A DNA stretch of 64,000 nt from Nomia melanderi (taxonomy: Eukaryota > Arthropoda > Insecta > Hymenoptera > Halictidae): contig NC_135010.1 of NCBI RefSeq assembly GCF_051020985.1, positions 6,260,001-6,324,000 on the forward strand. The letters run 5' to 3'. Both the position numbers and the translations under genes were made by a program. Each line of letters opens with the position of its first letter. Position 1 is the stretch's first letter. Shown here piece by piece: positions 51,356-61,966 of this stretch. The notes below the pieces were generated by a model, which did not search any database, was not told the origin of the DNA, and saw only the letters and a list, made by a program, of their open reading frames with translations.

Positions 51356-51465
51356 GTATGTCCGACGTGGATGGTAACCAGTTCTTGTGATCAGTATACG
51401 CTCGCTTTCTGCTACGTTTTGACAATGAGTAGAGCCCGAGAGGAAAGCAGCCTACCACGCCGGAT
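51356..51465 (+). pseudogene. Degenerate fragment of the Shab C-terminal exon copy
   Basis: TATGTCCGACGTGGATGGTA with the following AC differs by one base from the start of the copy at 45.47 kb. CCTACCACGCCGGA at 51451-51464 equals a segment near that copy's 3' end. The middle is shortened and has drifted. A CTACAG acceptor-like site precedes it, but the frame stops within about ten codons. It is not a usable exon. Confidence 0.5.
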
Positions 51466-52674
51466 TGACTTTTAAGTTGATTTCGCGTTCATTCAGACCT
51501 CGTCAATTGAGCATGCGACACGTCTTAACACTTTAACGGTCGTTGTCACAGAAACGTTCGAAAAATCCTGCCATACAAGTATAAAATATAATATCAATCT
51601 TTGACAAGTGACTTTCAACAAAATTTCTTTCCTTTAGGTATTAAATAATTTGATAAATTATTCGATAATTGTAATATCAAATTACATTTATCAGATAAAA
51701 TTTGACAGTCGATTGGATAGGAAGTTTCCTTTCACACAAATCATAGGATTAGTTTATGTTTAGATTAGCAATTGAAATGCCGTCGCAAATATTGATAACG
51801 AATAAAAATGAATATTAAATATAAAGAATTCTTATCATTACAATAAAGTATAAATAATAATAAATTTGCAACAACTTTTTAGAAAATTTCATCCAAGAAG
51901 TATACACTAATTTTTCGAGTAATTAATAAAGATTTATTTAATATACAGAATCATTGTAGTTACAATCAAGTATAAAATAATAATTTAATAATAATGAACT
52001 ATTATTATGCCGTTAACAGTTAACAATAGCAACTTTCACTTGTTATAAAATTTCATCCAGAAAATATCCGCGAATTTCTCGTTCGTTTTAACTTAAATCA
52101 AACCATGATTCGAATAAACTACATTAAACGATTAATCATCGAATCTATCGGCACTCTAACACTTTTTCTTGAACATATTCACAATTATATTCGCGATAAA
52201 TCAAACGAGCGGATAGACAGAAGTCTAATTTACGTGGGACTCCGACGTGCGACTTTGATCTTTCGAGCGCCGTTGTAGATGAATGTGCAGAAAGGACAAT
52301 TTACGACTTCACAGCATTTATTACGATGGTTTTACTAGTTTCCAAGGAACGAGCTGGCGACAGGCCACGGATCGCGCAACGAAAGCTGCGACCGTTAAAG
52401 TGTTAACATCCCGGCACGCTCAGCGAAAATTCAGCTCCATCCGCGGCGAAATTCGAATCGCCTGCGTCATGGTAAACTTGCCTGATAAACTTGTTTCTGC
52501 GCTCGCGATCGAATTAACCCTTTCGCTCCGGCATGCTTGCAATAAAACGTAATCTCCGTGAACGGAACAGGCATAGAAAAAATATTGATAACGTGTCGTT
52601 GATAAATGAAGAGTATTTGCAGGGAACGTTGCAAGTGACAACATTGAATTCTTCAAGAGAAAGAACAAAGTTAC
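51466..52674. other. Intronic sequence without recognised features
   Basis: AT-rich sequence with a frame at 52283-52552 that shows no domain. Nothing else is supportable. Confidence 0.4.
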
Positions 52675-52876
52675 TTAACACTATTTCTATCGAACGTGTC
52701 AAAAGACGCCTCTTGAAATTTTAGCTGAATTGAATTTTGAACATTTCCCATAATTAATGTTATAATCTTTATTGGGAAATTGGAAAAGTCAATTCAGAAT
52801 ATAGGACTAACCTTGGAAAATAGTTTTAAGTTAAAATTTCAAAAGGTGTCTTTTGACACGGTAGAAATAGTGTTAA
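52675..52876. mobile_element. TTAA-flanked MITE with long terminal repeats
   Basis: The left end TTAACACTATTTCTATCGAA, with GTGTCAAAAGACGCCT and TTGAAATTTTA following, is mirrored by AAAATTTCAAAAGGTGTCTT with GACACGGTAGAAATAGTGTTAA at the right. The termini are 40-45 bp with few mismatches, and TTAA lies on both sides. Confidence 0.85.
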
Positions 52877-53579
52877 TACGTTGATTGTCAATGTGTTAAT
52901 ATTATATTAACCATTGCGTAACGATGTCATTTTCCAATATTATTAGTAGACTGTGGATTTTTATGTACAAAACGAAGTATGAAAGTTCAGTGTTACAAAG
53001 TTATATAGTGATTTTTACATTTCTTAGGAAAAATTATTTCCTGTTTTGATTAGGTTTTCTAATTACGTTATCGAAAATTTGAATTTTCATGAAGATGTAA
53101 TTATCGGTATTATGAGTTTTGTTACTGGTAACTACTTGTAAACAATTTTCACGTAAATTGTATACCACAGTGTAAGGATATAAAAAGAAAATCTCTCAAT
53201 TGCTGTTATAAAAATTCTACAAGAACTCTTCAAACGTTATCGAATGCTACCGAGAACAACTTCTCGTGTTTGAGAGTACACTCTTTTCACGCAAGCAACG
53301 GTTGAATCATTCATTTGCCAAAGTGATTAAGTCTAAGAAAGGAAAAATAGAAAATTTCGACAAAATTATGTACACGAGGAATTAGTTCAGTAATGTAATT
53401 AATGAGTAAATTCATTTAGAATTTGGCAGTAAAATTTGGAATCGTTTAAAAATAGAGTTAACCACTTTGGCCTGTGAATGATTCGATTATTTGAGAACGT
53501 ATATATACGTTATTCTGACATGGTCATATACTGTTCGAGCACGTGTACATACGTTCTGCGGAACGAAAGGGTGAAAATG

Positions 53580-53616
53580 GACGCCGGATCGTCCGGCGTG
53601 GTGGTGGCAGCCTGGC
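53580..53616. pseudogene. Possible short fragment of the exon copy
   Basis: GTCCGGCGTGGTGGTGGCAG resembles GTCCGGCGTGGATGGTAACA of the 45.47-kb copy. In reverse it also resembles ACCACGCCGGAC of the copies' 3' part. At this length the match could be chance. Confidence 0.25.
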
Positions 53617-54860
53617 AAACACCGTGAATTTCGTTTAATCAGCGAGGCGGGTTCGGAAGGTGTTGTTGACAGAGCTGGGTAAAATTCAGAGGAAGATTAT
53701 TGGAAATATTAAACGCTGCACGGTTCAGATAAAACACGGTTTTAAATAGCAAACAAAATGTCGTCAAACAAAATACTTTTGTTTTAGTAATTTGAAGTAT
53801 AAAGTGGAATATTTTGGTTTTTGTATGTGAAATATGTGTAATGTTTATCATAAATTGGAAAATGTTTGTTATGCCTCATGAAATTGAAATATTTGATCGC
53901 GTGGATTGCTACATTTGGCTCGAACAAAATTTTATTTCAACTAAATTGAAATCTTACTTTGAAAACGCATTGCTATATAGGAAACTTTTTAGTTTGAAAA
54001 TTATATTGGTAATTTATAATTGAACAAATCTTTTATTGTTTACTGTTCGAAATGATATTTTACCCAGTGCTGTTTGTTGATCAATGAAGACCAAATATTA
54101 GAGTTAAAGTTTCGTTTGCCAGAAAGTATATTTTTACTCTACGATAAACGGTAAACATTTTGTATTATTTTATTTTAAAGAATACTAAAAAGAGTATTCA
54201 ATAAACACTTCGAAATCAGAATTAATTTCATGGTAAATTCATTTTACCGGGTGGTTGGAGTAATTAGAATCGTGAAATGTAATTATTTTTACTCGTTATG
54301 TCTTTAATTGTTTTCTTGCTGTAATAAATTATCTTTAAATCCAACGTTTCTCTTTCAGTGATTAAACTACAGATATTTAAGTAAATTCAATATTTCCTAC
54401 ACTATTTACATTTCAAACTTGATTTGTTAATAGATTTATTAATATTATTATAACAAATTGGTTTTATTAATAATATGAAAATATCTACTAAATGAAAAGC
54501 AGATTGAAAACTTCCTTGATTCACAACTGATGTTTTTCTTTTATTAGATCTCGTGCATTCATAGTGTAAATGCATAAAATCTGTAGTCTGTTATTTCTCG
54601 ACTTCCGAAGTTGAATTCCTTTCCGAACGCGGCTCGCGTTTGATGTGACTGTTTCAATTTGATTCTTCTTTAGAACGTCGATTTAGTATGAACCTTGTAT
54701 GAAATTGGCATTGTTTACTTTTACAGCATACTTCTGGCGCAACACACGCGTTAGAAAATTAACAATCGACGTTGACGTTTAACTGCGCATATACAGGTGT
54801 CGCATAGCATTTAACTTGTCCTTTATTGTTCGTTATATTAGCGCATATATTGTGTAACAG
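53617..54860. other. Intronic sequence without recognised features
   Basis: AT-rich sequence. Frames of 70 and 69 codons on opposite strands at 53.6-54.0 kb show no motifs. Confidence 0.4.
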
Positions 54861-54862
54861 AC

Positions 54863-55273
54863 GGACTGCGGATTTTATGCATTTGTCGGATACGGAAATT
54901 TACGAAACACATTTAACGCTAGGACAACCGTACCCGACAAAATGGAGGATCTCAGTTTTCTTGCTTCGCGATTATTGATATCTTAAAAGTGCCAAATATT
55001 CGAAATAATTTGAAAAGTAATTAATTTCATTTCGCTACTATAATTAATATATGAAAAAACCGAAAAAATCTATTGCTACAATTTTCATAAAGATTACATA
55101 TTAATTGTGTTAATTGCTCGGTTGTTCTAGTGTTGATAAGGGTTAATAGAATACTTCATTTAATTTCTTAGTTTAATTTCATCGATGACATCATTTATTT
55201 TCCTTCTTTTTACGAAACATTAGGATTTGCGTAATCATTTCTATGAGCAAGTGTATGTGTGTAAAATCCGCAG
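54863..55273. mobile_element. Element with GGACTGCGGAT termini, carrying a nested insertion
   Basis: GGACTGCGGATTTTATGC at the left is matched by GTAAAATCCGCAGTTTA at the right. A complete CACTAGAAC-type element (54913-55136) lies inside. Similar AGACTGCGGATATT termini bound the elements at 60432-60719 and 61759-61966. Confidence 0.55.
54913..55136. mobile_element. MITE with CGCTAGGACAACC termini, nested
   Basis: TTAACGCTAGGACAACCG at the left and CGGTTGTTCTAGTGTTGA at the right. It is a relative of 15737-15962 and sits inside another element. Confidence 0.65.
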
Positions 55274-56984
55274 TTTAATGAATAACCTTTCTGAAAAAGC
55301 ATTCACTAGGCCGTTTGCTTAGATTCGCAGTTCCTATCAGATCTTAAGCTGGTGTTCTTTCGTTTGCGAACGCTCGGTAGTCCAGTTGATTAGAATTTAT
55401 AATTTGCATTTTACGAGAAGACTTTGTTGAACTCGTGTCTCGGATTTGCTTGAAATTTTTTCTTGCTCTGACGCAGCATATACATAATTAAACCTAATTG
55501 GCTTTCTCTGCGACAGTCTTTTTTGCTTCAGAAGATGGAAGAAAGGTTGCATCATGGGGTGAGACATAATTTTGCGATGAAAAGATGCTTGCAATAGAAG
55601 GTTTTTTATTTTCGCATAGAAACGAGTTGGACAATATCATAGCTGTATGATAGCACATGGCATATTACATATTAATTATAATTTGAATATAATATAATTA
55701 TTAATAATTATAATTACAATTATTATGTATTTAAATTTGCAGTGATTACTTTCAGGAATTCATTGATGTACAAGTGGTTTTCTTAGTGCATAATAAGATA
55801 GTAAGAAAATGTTTATTACAAAAGGGAAGATAAACATAATAAATAAGAAATTTAACAAGTAAAGTTTTACTGTCACAAGAAATACGTTTCAATTTACTTA
55901 ATTATAATGTTACTATTTCAAGCACATAATATTGAAAATTTATGTCTTATTCTACAGAATGCAATTTTTTCTTTTTGTTATTCTCAACAGAAGGAGTTTG
56001 TAAAAGAGAAAACCAATATGGCTTCTTTATGTATAAATCTGTGTCTTGACATAGAAAAATTCCACTCGAATCTGACGAAGAAAGCTCCTCGAGTGTTACG
56101 TCGACTTTCTAATGTACATTTGGCAGACAGAAATGCTTATCAAATTTTAATAGCCATTTTCAGAGACTAAGGGCTAATAAATGATATAAATCATAATCAA
56201 TTATGATTCGTTAAAATAGAAATGCTTACTATACCAAAAATCTGGTCATTTTCAATAGTGAACAAACATAATTTACATTAATCAAATTGAGTATCTAAAT
56301 AAAACCTCATTGTATATATTAACATCTTGCATTAATTATTTGCTGGTTAAGTTAATATTATATCTTAGTTAAATATTCCAGCCATTATACTCAAAATATT
56401 ATTACAATCAAACTTCTAATTACAAACACATAAATCAACCTATTTACAACAACACCACCCAATCAAACAACAAACATTCGAAAGCATTAAAGTAACAATC
56501 ACAGAAATAAGGAGAAATCGCAGAAAAAGCAGAATCCAGGCCAATCATCTTCTTTCAGTAGTCCCCGAGACACTAGTCTTTGATCTCAAAAACTGGCTGC
56601 TAAATCGACCGCAATTAATCGACTCCAAAGAGCATTAAGCGAGAGCACAGTCGTGCACTATAAGAGAAGTTCTCGATAGGGATGCTTTAATAGTCCACCG
56701 CAGAATCTTGACCCAATTAATAAGTCGCTCATCAAACTCTATCCACGCGTCACGCACGTTAGAGTCTCTGCCCCACGATACTTCCCTCGATATCTCGACA
56801 AGCAACTCACTATCTCTCTCAGCTCTCGAAATTTCTAGGTCCCGCCATGCTTCTTATCGAACTCAATTAATTCTCAGCCACCTATTCACTCGACAGCCCA
56901 CAAACAACCAAAGGTTCATTAAAAAGTCAGCACCAGAGACACTCATCGAGCTCTCCTCGTGAGACACCCTGTTCAACGGAGTCA

Positions 56985-57085
56985 GCCCCTAAGTCCCGCT
57001 CTCTTCCTGATCCGCCTAACGACCAGCCTACCACGCCGGACCAGACCGAGGCACTATTCCCATTACTCGTACTCTCTCGCCAACC
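56985..57085 (+). pseudogene. Degenerate 3' half of the Shab C-terminal exon copy
   Basis: CCTACCACGCCGGACCAGAC with CGAG (57027-57050) matches the 3' part of the 45.47-kb copy with one inserted base. The upstream TCCCGCTCTCTTCCTGATCC and downstream TTACTCGTACTC also align roughly with that copy. It lies 330 bp before the functional exon. The matching 5' half was not found. Confidence 0.4.
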
Positions 57086-57122
57086 TTTCACCAATACTAC
57101 CGCTCATCGAACCATTCGCTGC

Positions 57123-57143
57123 ATGTCTCTCTATCTATCTATC

Positions 57144-57178
<35 letters not shown>

Positions 57179-57252
57179 GTCTATCTGTCTATCTACTTAT
57201 TTCTATCTATTTCTATCTATTTCTGTCTATCTATCTTTCTATCTTTCTATCT
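57123..57252. repeat. (CTAT)n tetranucleotide microsatellite
   Basis: About 130 bp of CTAT units with CTGT and TTCTAT variants, ending 160 bp upstream of the Shab C-terminal exon. Confidence 0.95.
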
Positions 57253-57411
57253 CCATTGGAGTTACACCGTTCGACAACACATCGAGCGCGGAACTTCGAG
57301 CGGGGGTCTTCTTCGAGTAAAAAAGAAAAAGACTAAATCTCCTTGCGTCACGGTTGGAGTCAGCAGGCGATCACTAAAAGGGGTCACGGGGGACGGCGAA
57401 ACTGTTCGCAG

Positions 57412-57716
57412 GTCACAATATGTCAGGGATGGATGGTAACAGCACGGAGGGGGAGTCCGTGTGCGGCCGGGGCCCAGCCCAGACCGGGCCCGGCTGTTAT
57501 CGTAACTATGAGCATTACAGTGTGTCGCGGCATCGTCGCAGCGCCTCATCCTGCTTCCCGAACCTGCCGAACGATCTGCCGGCGAACACCCCGGACAGCC
57601 CGAACCGACGACTCCTGGACTTCGCGCAGAGCGTGCCCGGCACCCAGAACGACGACTACTTCCAGGACGAGGTGCCGGCCCAGCACGTCGTGAACCAAGG
57701 CAATACCACACCTAGC
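57412..57716 (+). CDS. Shab: Shab (Kv2) coding exon 3: proximal cytoplasmic C-terminus
   Basis: The acceptor CTGTTCGCAG (57402-57411) is followed in phase 1 by GHNMSGMDGNSTEGES. Drosophila Shab reads GHNLSQTDGNSTEGES at this place, so identity and phase are firm. Next come VCGRGPAQTGPGCYRNYEHY (fly: GR-PATTGTGCYKNYDH), an RHRRSASSCF basic/serine patch and NTPDSPNRRLLDFAQSVPG. The exon ends QGNTTPS at AGC|GTAAGT (57717, phase 0). It codes about 101 residues. In Kv2 channels this tail carries phosphorylation and clustering determinants; I make no site assignment. The expected downstream part (fly EVAELRRQVALENLQ and beyond) is not present before 64000, so the gene continues past the window. Confidence 0.93.
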
Positions 57717-57838
57717 GTAAGTCCCGAGTCCAGCCGATCTGTTGTCACCGCGTTTCGTTTGCTGTTCGTTCTTTTCCGTTCCGGTGAACAGACTCACCTG
57801 TGGACCTGAGTGTTGTACGGGGATGAGAAGTTGACTGG

Positions 57839-57960
57839 CTACCTGCGAGCTAAAGGGCAAGGAGTCTTCTTGCTACAGCTAATCTCTTTTAGAAAGACTC
57901 TTGGTATTAGGGTTCGCTGAGAGCATTTAGGCTGTAACTTAAAGGTCTCTAATTGGCTCA
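57839..57960. repeat. End fragment of the near-palindrome family
   Basis: CTACCTGCGAGCTAAAGGGC with AAGGAGTC resembles the left end of the palindrome at 37490 (CTACCTGCTAGCTAAAAATG). A matching right end is not clear. Confidence 0.45.
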
Positions 57961-57975
57961 TGAGCTGTCTATAGC

Positions 57976-58320
57976 TACTATACGCCTCATACGTTAGCTC
58001 CAACGGCTGTCAAGATAAAAGTGTATAGGGGCAAGGGAATTTCTCGACTTACAACGCTTGGCCGCCTTGGTTTTCGACGCATGGTCATTGACGCGCGGCA
58101 ATGGCGGACGGAAGCGAGACCGAAGCGAAGAAGTGAGACGTAACGATAGAAAATAAGATTCTCTATAGTTACGTCTTACTCTTTATAGGTCTCCTTTCCG
58201 TCGTTTGCTATTGTCGCGCGCCAATAATGACCATGCGTCGAAAACCGAAGTGAACCGAGCATCGTGAGTGGAAAACTCCCCTTGCCTCTGTGCACTTTTG
58301 GCTTGGCGAAGCGTATAGTT
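57976..58320. repeat. About 345-nt near-palindrome downstream of Shab exon 3
   Basis: The left arm holds AAAAGTGTATAGGGGCAAGG, GGTTTTCGACGCATGGTCAT, GACGCGCGGCAATGG and AGACGTAACGATAGA. The right arm holds their complements in reverse order: TCTATAGTTACGTCTTACTC, CTATTGTCGCGCGCC, AATGACCATGCGTCGAAAAC and CCCTTGCCTCTGTGCACTTT. Arms are about 145 bp, with TACTATACGC and GCGTATAGTT at the outer ends. The core is shared with 36.7-37.2 kb. Confidence 0.88.
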
Positions 58321-60431
58321 CTTCTATGTTCTGATTTGGTTACTGCGTGAATGCTACTATTAGTAGATTAGTTATCAGTATAAATATGTATGGAAGTTTA
58401 AGTGGTAGAGACTGAGATAATTATGGCAGGAGAATTGGTTAATTCTAGAGTGGAAGTAGTACGAAAGCAGCTGATGGAGAATCAATTGTCAGATTTAGTC
58501 GTCAATTGACTGTTGATCAGCCTTTTATTACCTCTACCCCAGGAGCTGAACGACCACTCTCAGTTGACCAATCCTTTATCAACAGTCCTGCTAGTGTTCG
58601 CTACAAACAGACTTCCAGACATGTGTATCTACAGTGGCTAGCTCATAGTGGTATTCGCGCAGCAATTGAAAGAGAAGAAAGGTACTATGTATCACAAGAA
58701 AAAAGATTGGCCTAATACCACAGTAGTGAAAGAGGTCTTTTACTGTGTGTTTACTTTCACCGTCACGCGATCAGATTTGTACGTGTGAAAGTTTCAGCAA
58801 GCACCGAAACATGAATGGCAACGGATCTGTTCCATTTTGACCAATTGGTGTTCTCAGTAGCTACCAGTTAGACACCTCTGGAGTAATTATTACAAATATA
58901 GTCTCAATATTATTTTCTATCGTTAGATTTCACTTTGTCACAGTTTGCTTCGTTCGCGTCTATTCAGCCAATAACGATAGAGTGTCAAAATAAAGGTGTC
59001 ATTGTTGCTGTAGCTATCCAATCGAGTAGCTGTAGTACGTTTCAGCTCGTAGGTAGTAGAGGCAACTTCTCATTTCCATACGACACCTCTCGTGTATGTC
59101 TTCTCCTTGGTTTTTCTTCCTTCTGCGACGCCACCCTTCTTCGGAGCTGCGAACCTCGTTGTATGTCCGTTTTTGCTGTAAGGTGGCTACCGCCCATGGT
59201 TTGCGAATGAAAAATGGTACCATTCGATTTGTCATGACGAGAGCTTCACTTGGATGTACGGGAACCGTGGCGGGACAGGATGATACGGACGAAGCAGGTG
59301 GTTTAGATGTGTTTTTGGTGTAGCGTGGTGAGTGTGACGTTTGAGGGTGGATTTATGTGTTGTAGGATAGAGGGTAAGGTTTTTGTTGTTGGATAATGCA
59401 CGCTTTATGCATTGTTGCGTTTCTTTGTGTAGAGTATTGTTTACGTGTCACCGGATATTTTCGTTATTTTCGAGAAAATGTCAATTCTAATGTAGGCACA
59501 GGTATACCGTAACGTTTACTGGGAAACTCGAGGATGGCTTCAGCGCATCGAAAGAGTGAAGAGGGTTGATTTAATTGTATGTTCTGTTTCTGTCGTTAAT
59601 TTCTGTTTATTTGATTTTTAACAATTTCAATTCACCTTATTTATGACACGTAGGACAGTATTCGTATAATTAGAAAATTTGAAAGAAAATAGTTGTCGTT
59701 GGTAAATAAACAACTTTATTTCAATGAATGTCTTGCCAACTCATAAAATGATATTCAAAGACAGATCTAAGGAAGTAAAATATTACATTCTCAAATTTGG
59801 TAACTAATTTTACTAAAAATTCATAATAGTATAATGACATATACCAATGTGCAATATATTTAAAAAACAATATCTTTCAGGAAACAGTTTATCAGCAAAT
59901 CTGATTGTTTGTATATTCAGAATGTTACAGTATCATGAATTTCTATGTTTGGTTACAATTTCTGTCACCAATTGCAAATTTCCATGATATTATTCATATC
60001 TTTGTGAAAACTAAGATATTTTCCTCTTGTTTTAATATACATATATTAAATAATATTAATTACATACTTTTAGGCAGCGATATATCGAAAGTATATAACG
60101 AAATATTGTTCAAACCGTAAATTGAGTTTCTTAGAAACGAAGTTTTGTATAAGATAATTTTATTATTTAATTTCGCGTTAAGAATCACCTGCTTCTTGAT
60201 GGTATAACCTGTCTCGTCACACTTTGAATAGAAATTCGCTGCACGCCCTTAGGGCCAACGTACCTTCTAAGAGACGACACTGTCCTTTTTAATTTCCGCA
60301 CGTGGCTATTAGAGGGAAGATCACCAGAACACTACTGCGGTTGCATTGGATGTAAACTAGTAGTAACGCCTGACTGTGGTCAGACCAGACAGGAATGTGT
60401 CTCATACACGGTCTTCATCGTTTCCTTCACT
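58321..60431. other. Intronic sequence without recognised features
   Basis: Mixed composition, with no complete repeat and no recognisable coding segment. The frame at 58506-58715 is unmatched to anything I know. Confidence 0.4.
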
Positions 60432-60719
60432 AGACTGCGGATATTTTCTATTAATTCCCATTTTCATACTCAGATTTAAGAACTTTGAAATTCTGCAAAA
60501 ATTTACTGCATCAATTAACTGTTAATTAACATAATGTAATAAAAATCGAAACAAATTGTTACTTTTATCTGATGTTTTAACTTGATTTGTTAATAAATAA
60601 TACGTCATTCTTTTATAGTTAATATTTTTAAATAATTATCGAAGGAAATTAATTATTCCATTCACTCTTTTATAAAATAATTCAGCTATTATTAAATTTC
60701 TACGAATAACCGCAATCTA
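60432..60719. mobile_element. Element with AGACTGCGGAT termini
   Basis: AGACTGCGGATATTTTC at the left and the complement of AGATTGCGGTTATTCG at the right, about 290 bp apart. Same terminus type as 61759-61966. Confidence 0.6.
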
Positions 60720-61758
60720 GTGACTATTTAGACTCTCAAGTATCTAAAATGAACTGTAGCAACGCTGTTTGTGAAGTATAGCTCTTGAAGAAGGTATTTG
60801 GACTGGTCATAGGGAAGCAACAAATTTGTTTCTTAATTTCATTATACTATTCGCTACAATTAACGTGTATTGATTTTTATGTTGTATATTGTGGATTAAT
60901 GTTTTCACCATATATAGCTTCATTATTTACAATGTAAGAAGAATAAACTTTCTTTTTATTCAAGTATCAGTCCAAATACTTTGATGGGCTACTGTATATC
61001 TTCAGCTACAATGTTTTTTCGTTACCTCTGAACGTAGGAACAATTTTGTGGAATTAACTATTTCAATGTACGTAAGAATTGTTTTTGAAATTCAATATTC
61101 ACAGTGACTCACATATCTCTTCACATACTTTCCAAATCACAGTTCAACTTAAGTATGCTTTCTACTCCTTTGTTTTCATTATCTTTGCTTCTAGCAAAAT
61201 TTTGCTGTGTGTTCCTCTTAATTTCACTGTAAAGTTCCTAATTCTGTATGTAACTTTTTACTCGAATTTAATCTGTACATAGCTTTCTTCAGATTTACGT
61301 GTAACGTAGAAAGTAGAAAAACAACAAAGATCAAACTGATTGTTGTTTTTTTCTCTGCTACTGGACAAAGATAAGATAAAGCTTTGTGTCGGTTGCTACA
61401 TGTAACGAATCTCGCCGTGAAAAAATTTGTGAGTCAGTGTACCTGTTCAATCAATATTTCTTTCGTTTTATTTGTAATTATTCTCAATTGCGACATGTAT
61501 TCCTTTTTAATTGGTAACAGTGCTTTGTGTTTGATAGACTGTCCACTCGATGAATTTGTGCATCCAATGCTATCGTTTCTGTTTGGTGTCTGTGCAAACG
61601 TGTCGATGTCGAATAGCCTCGTTTTTATTTTCCACCGGCGTGTCGTTGTGGGAACAAACTTGCGATGATACTCGAATCATGCAGAATGACACGATGTATC
61701 CAAGCACGCCTAATTTGTGCAGCGTTTCGTTTCTTCCCCATCCCGTTTCGTTGTTGTT

Positions 61759-61966
61759 AGACTGCGGATATTTATGCAGATTTGAATTCTCCAAAAGTAA
61801 TTTAAAATATGAAAATAATATAATGAATTTAAAATATTACAAATTTATTTCTTATTTTAAAAGTTGCACTCTATTGAAAATAAAACAAAGTTACTGTAAT
61901 TTTTGTTGAAGTTTTCTATAAACAAATTTTTCTAATTGACACAAGAATGCATAATATTCGCAATCT
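61759..61966. mobile_element. MITE with AGACTGCGGATATTTATGCA termini
   Basis: AGACTGCGGATATTTATGCA at the left and TGCATAATATTCGCAATCT at the right complement each other over about 19 bp. The length is 208 bp and it contains no coding sequence. Confidence 0.75.

Larger units (their letters stand above)
36610..57411 (+). other. Shab intron 2 (20.8 kb) containing an alternative-exon copy
   Basis: The donor is GTAAGC at 36610 and the acceptor is CTGTTCGCAG at 57402-57411; both are phase 1. The intron opens with a 1.5-kb cluster of long near-palindromes and contains a second copy of the next exon at 45467. It also holds several TTAA-flanked MITEs, a nested foldback transposon at 43.8-45.0 kb, and microsatellites. 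Drosophila has an additional alternatively used segment between the core and the DGNSTEGES block (KQTNVVHPKGKRQ); I did not find its equivalent, though a small exon could have escaped me. Confidence 0.9.

Noticed and set aside
52283..52552. 89-codon frame considered as a small gene
   Set aside because: It has no domain, no conserved start context and no splice-compatible neighbours.
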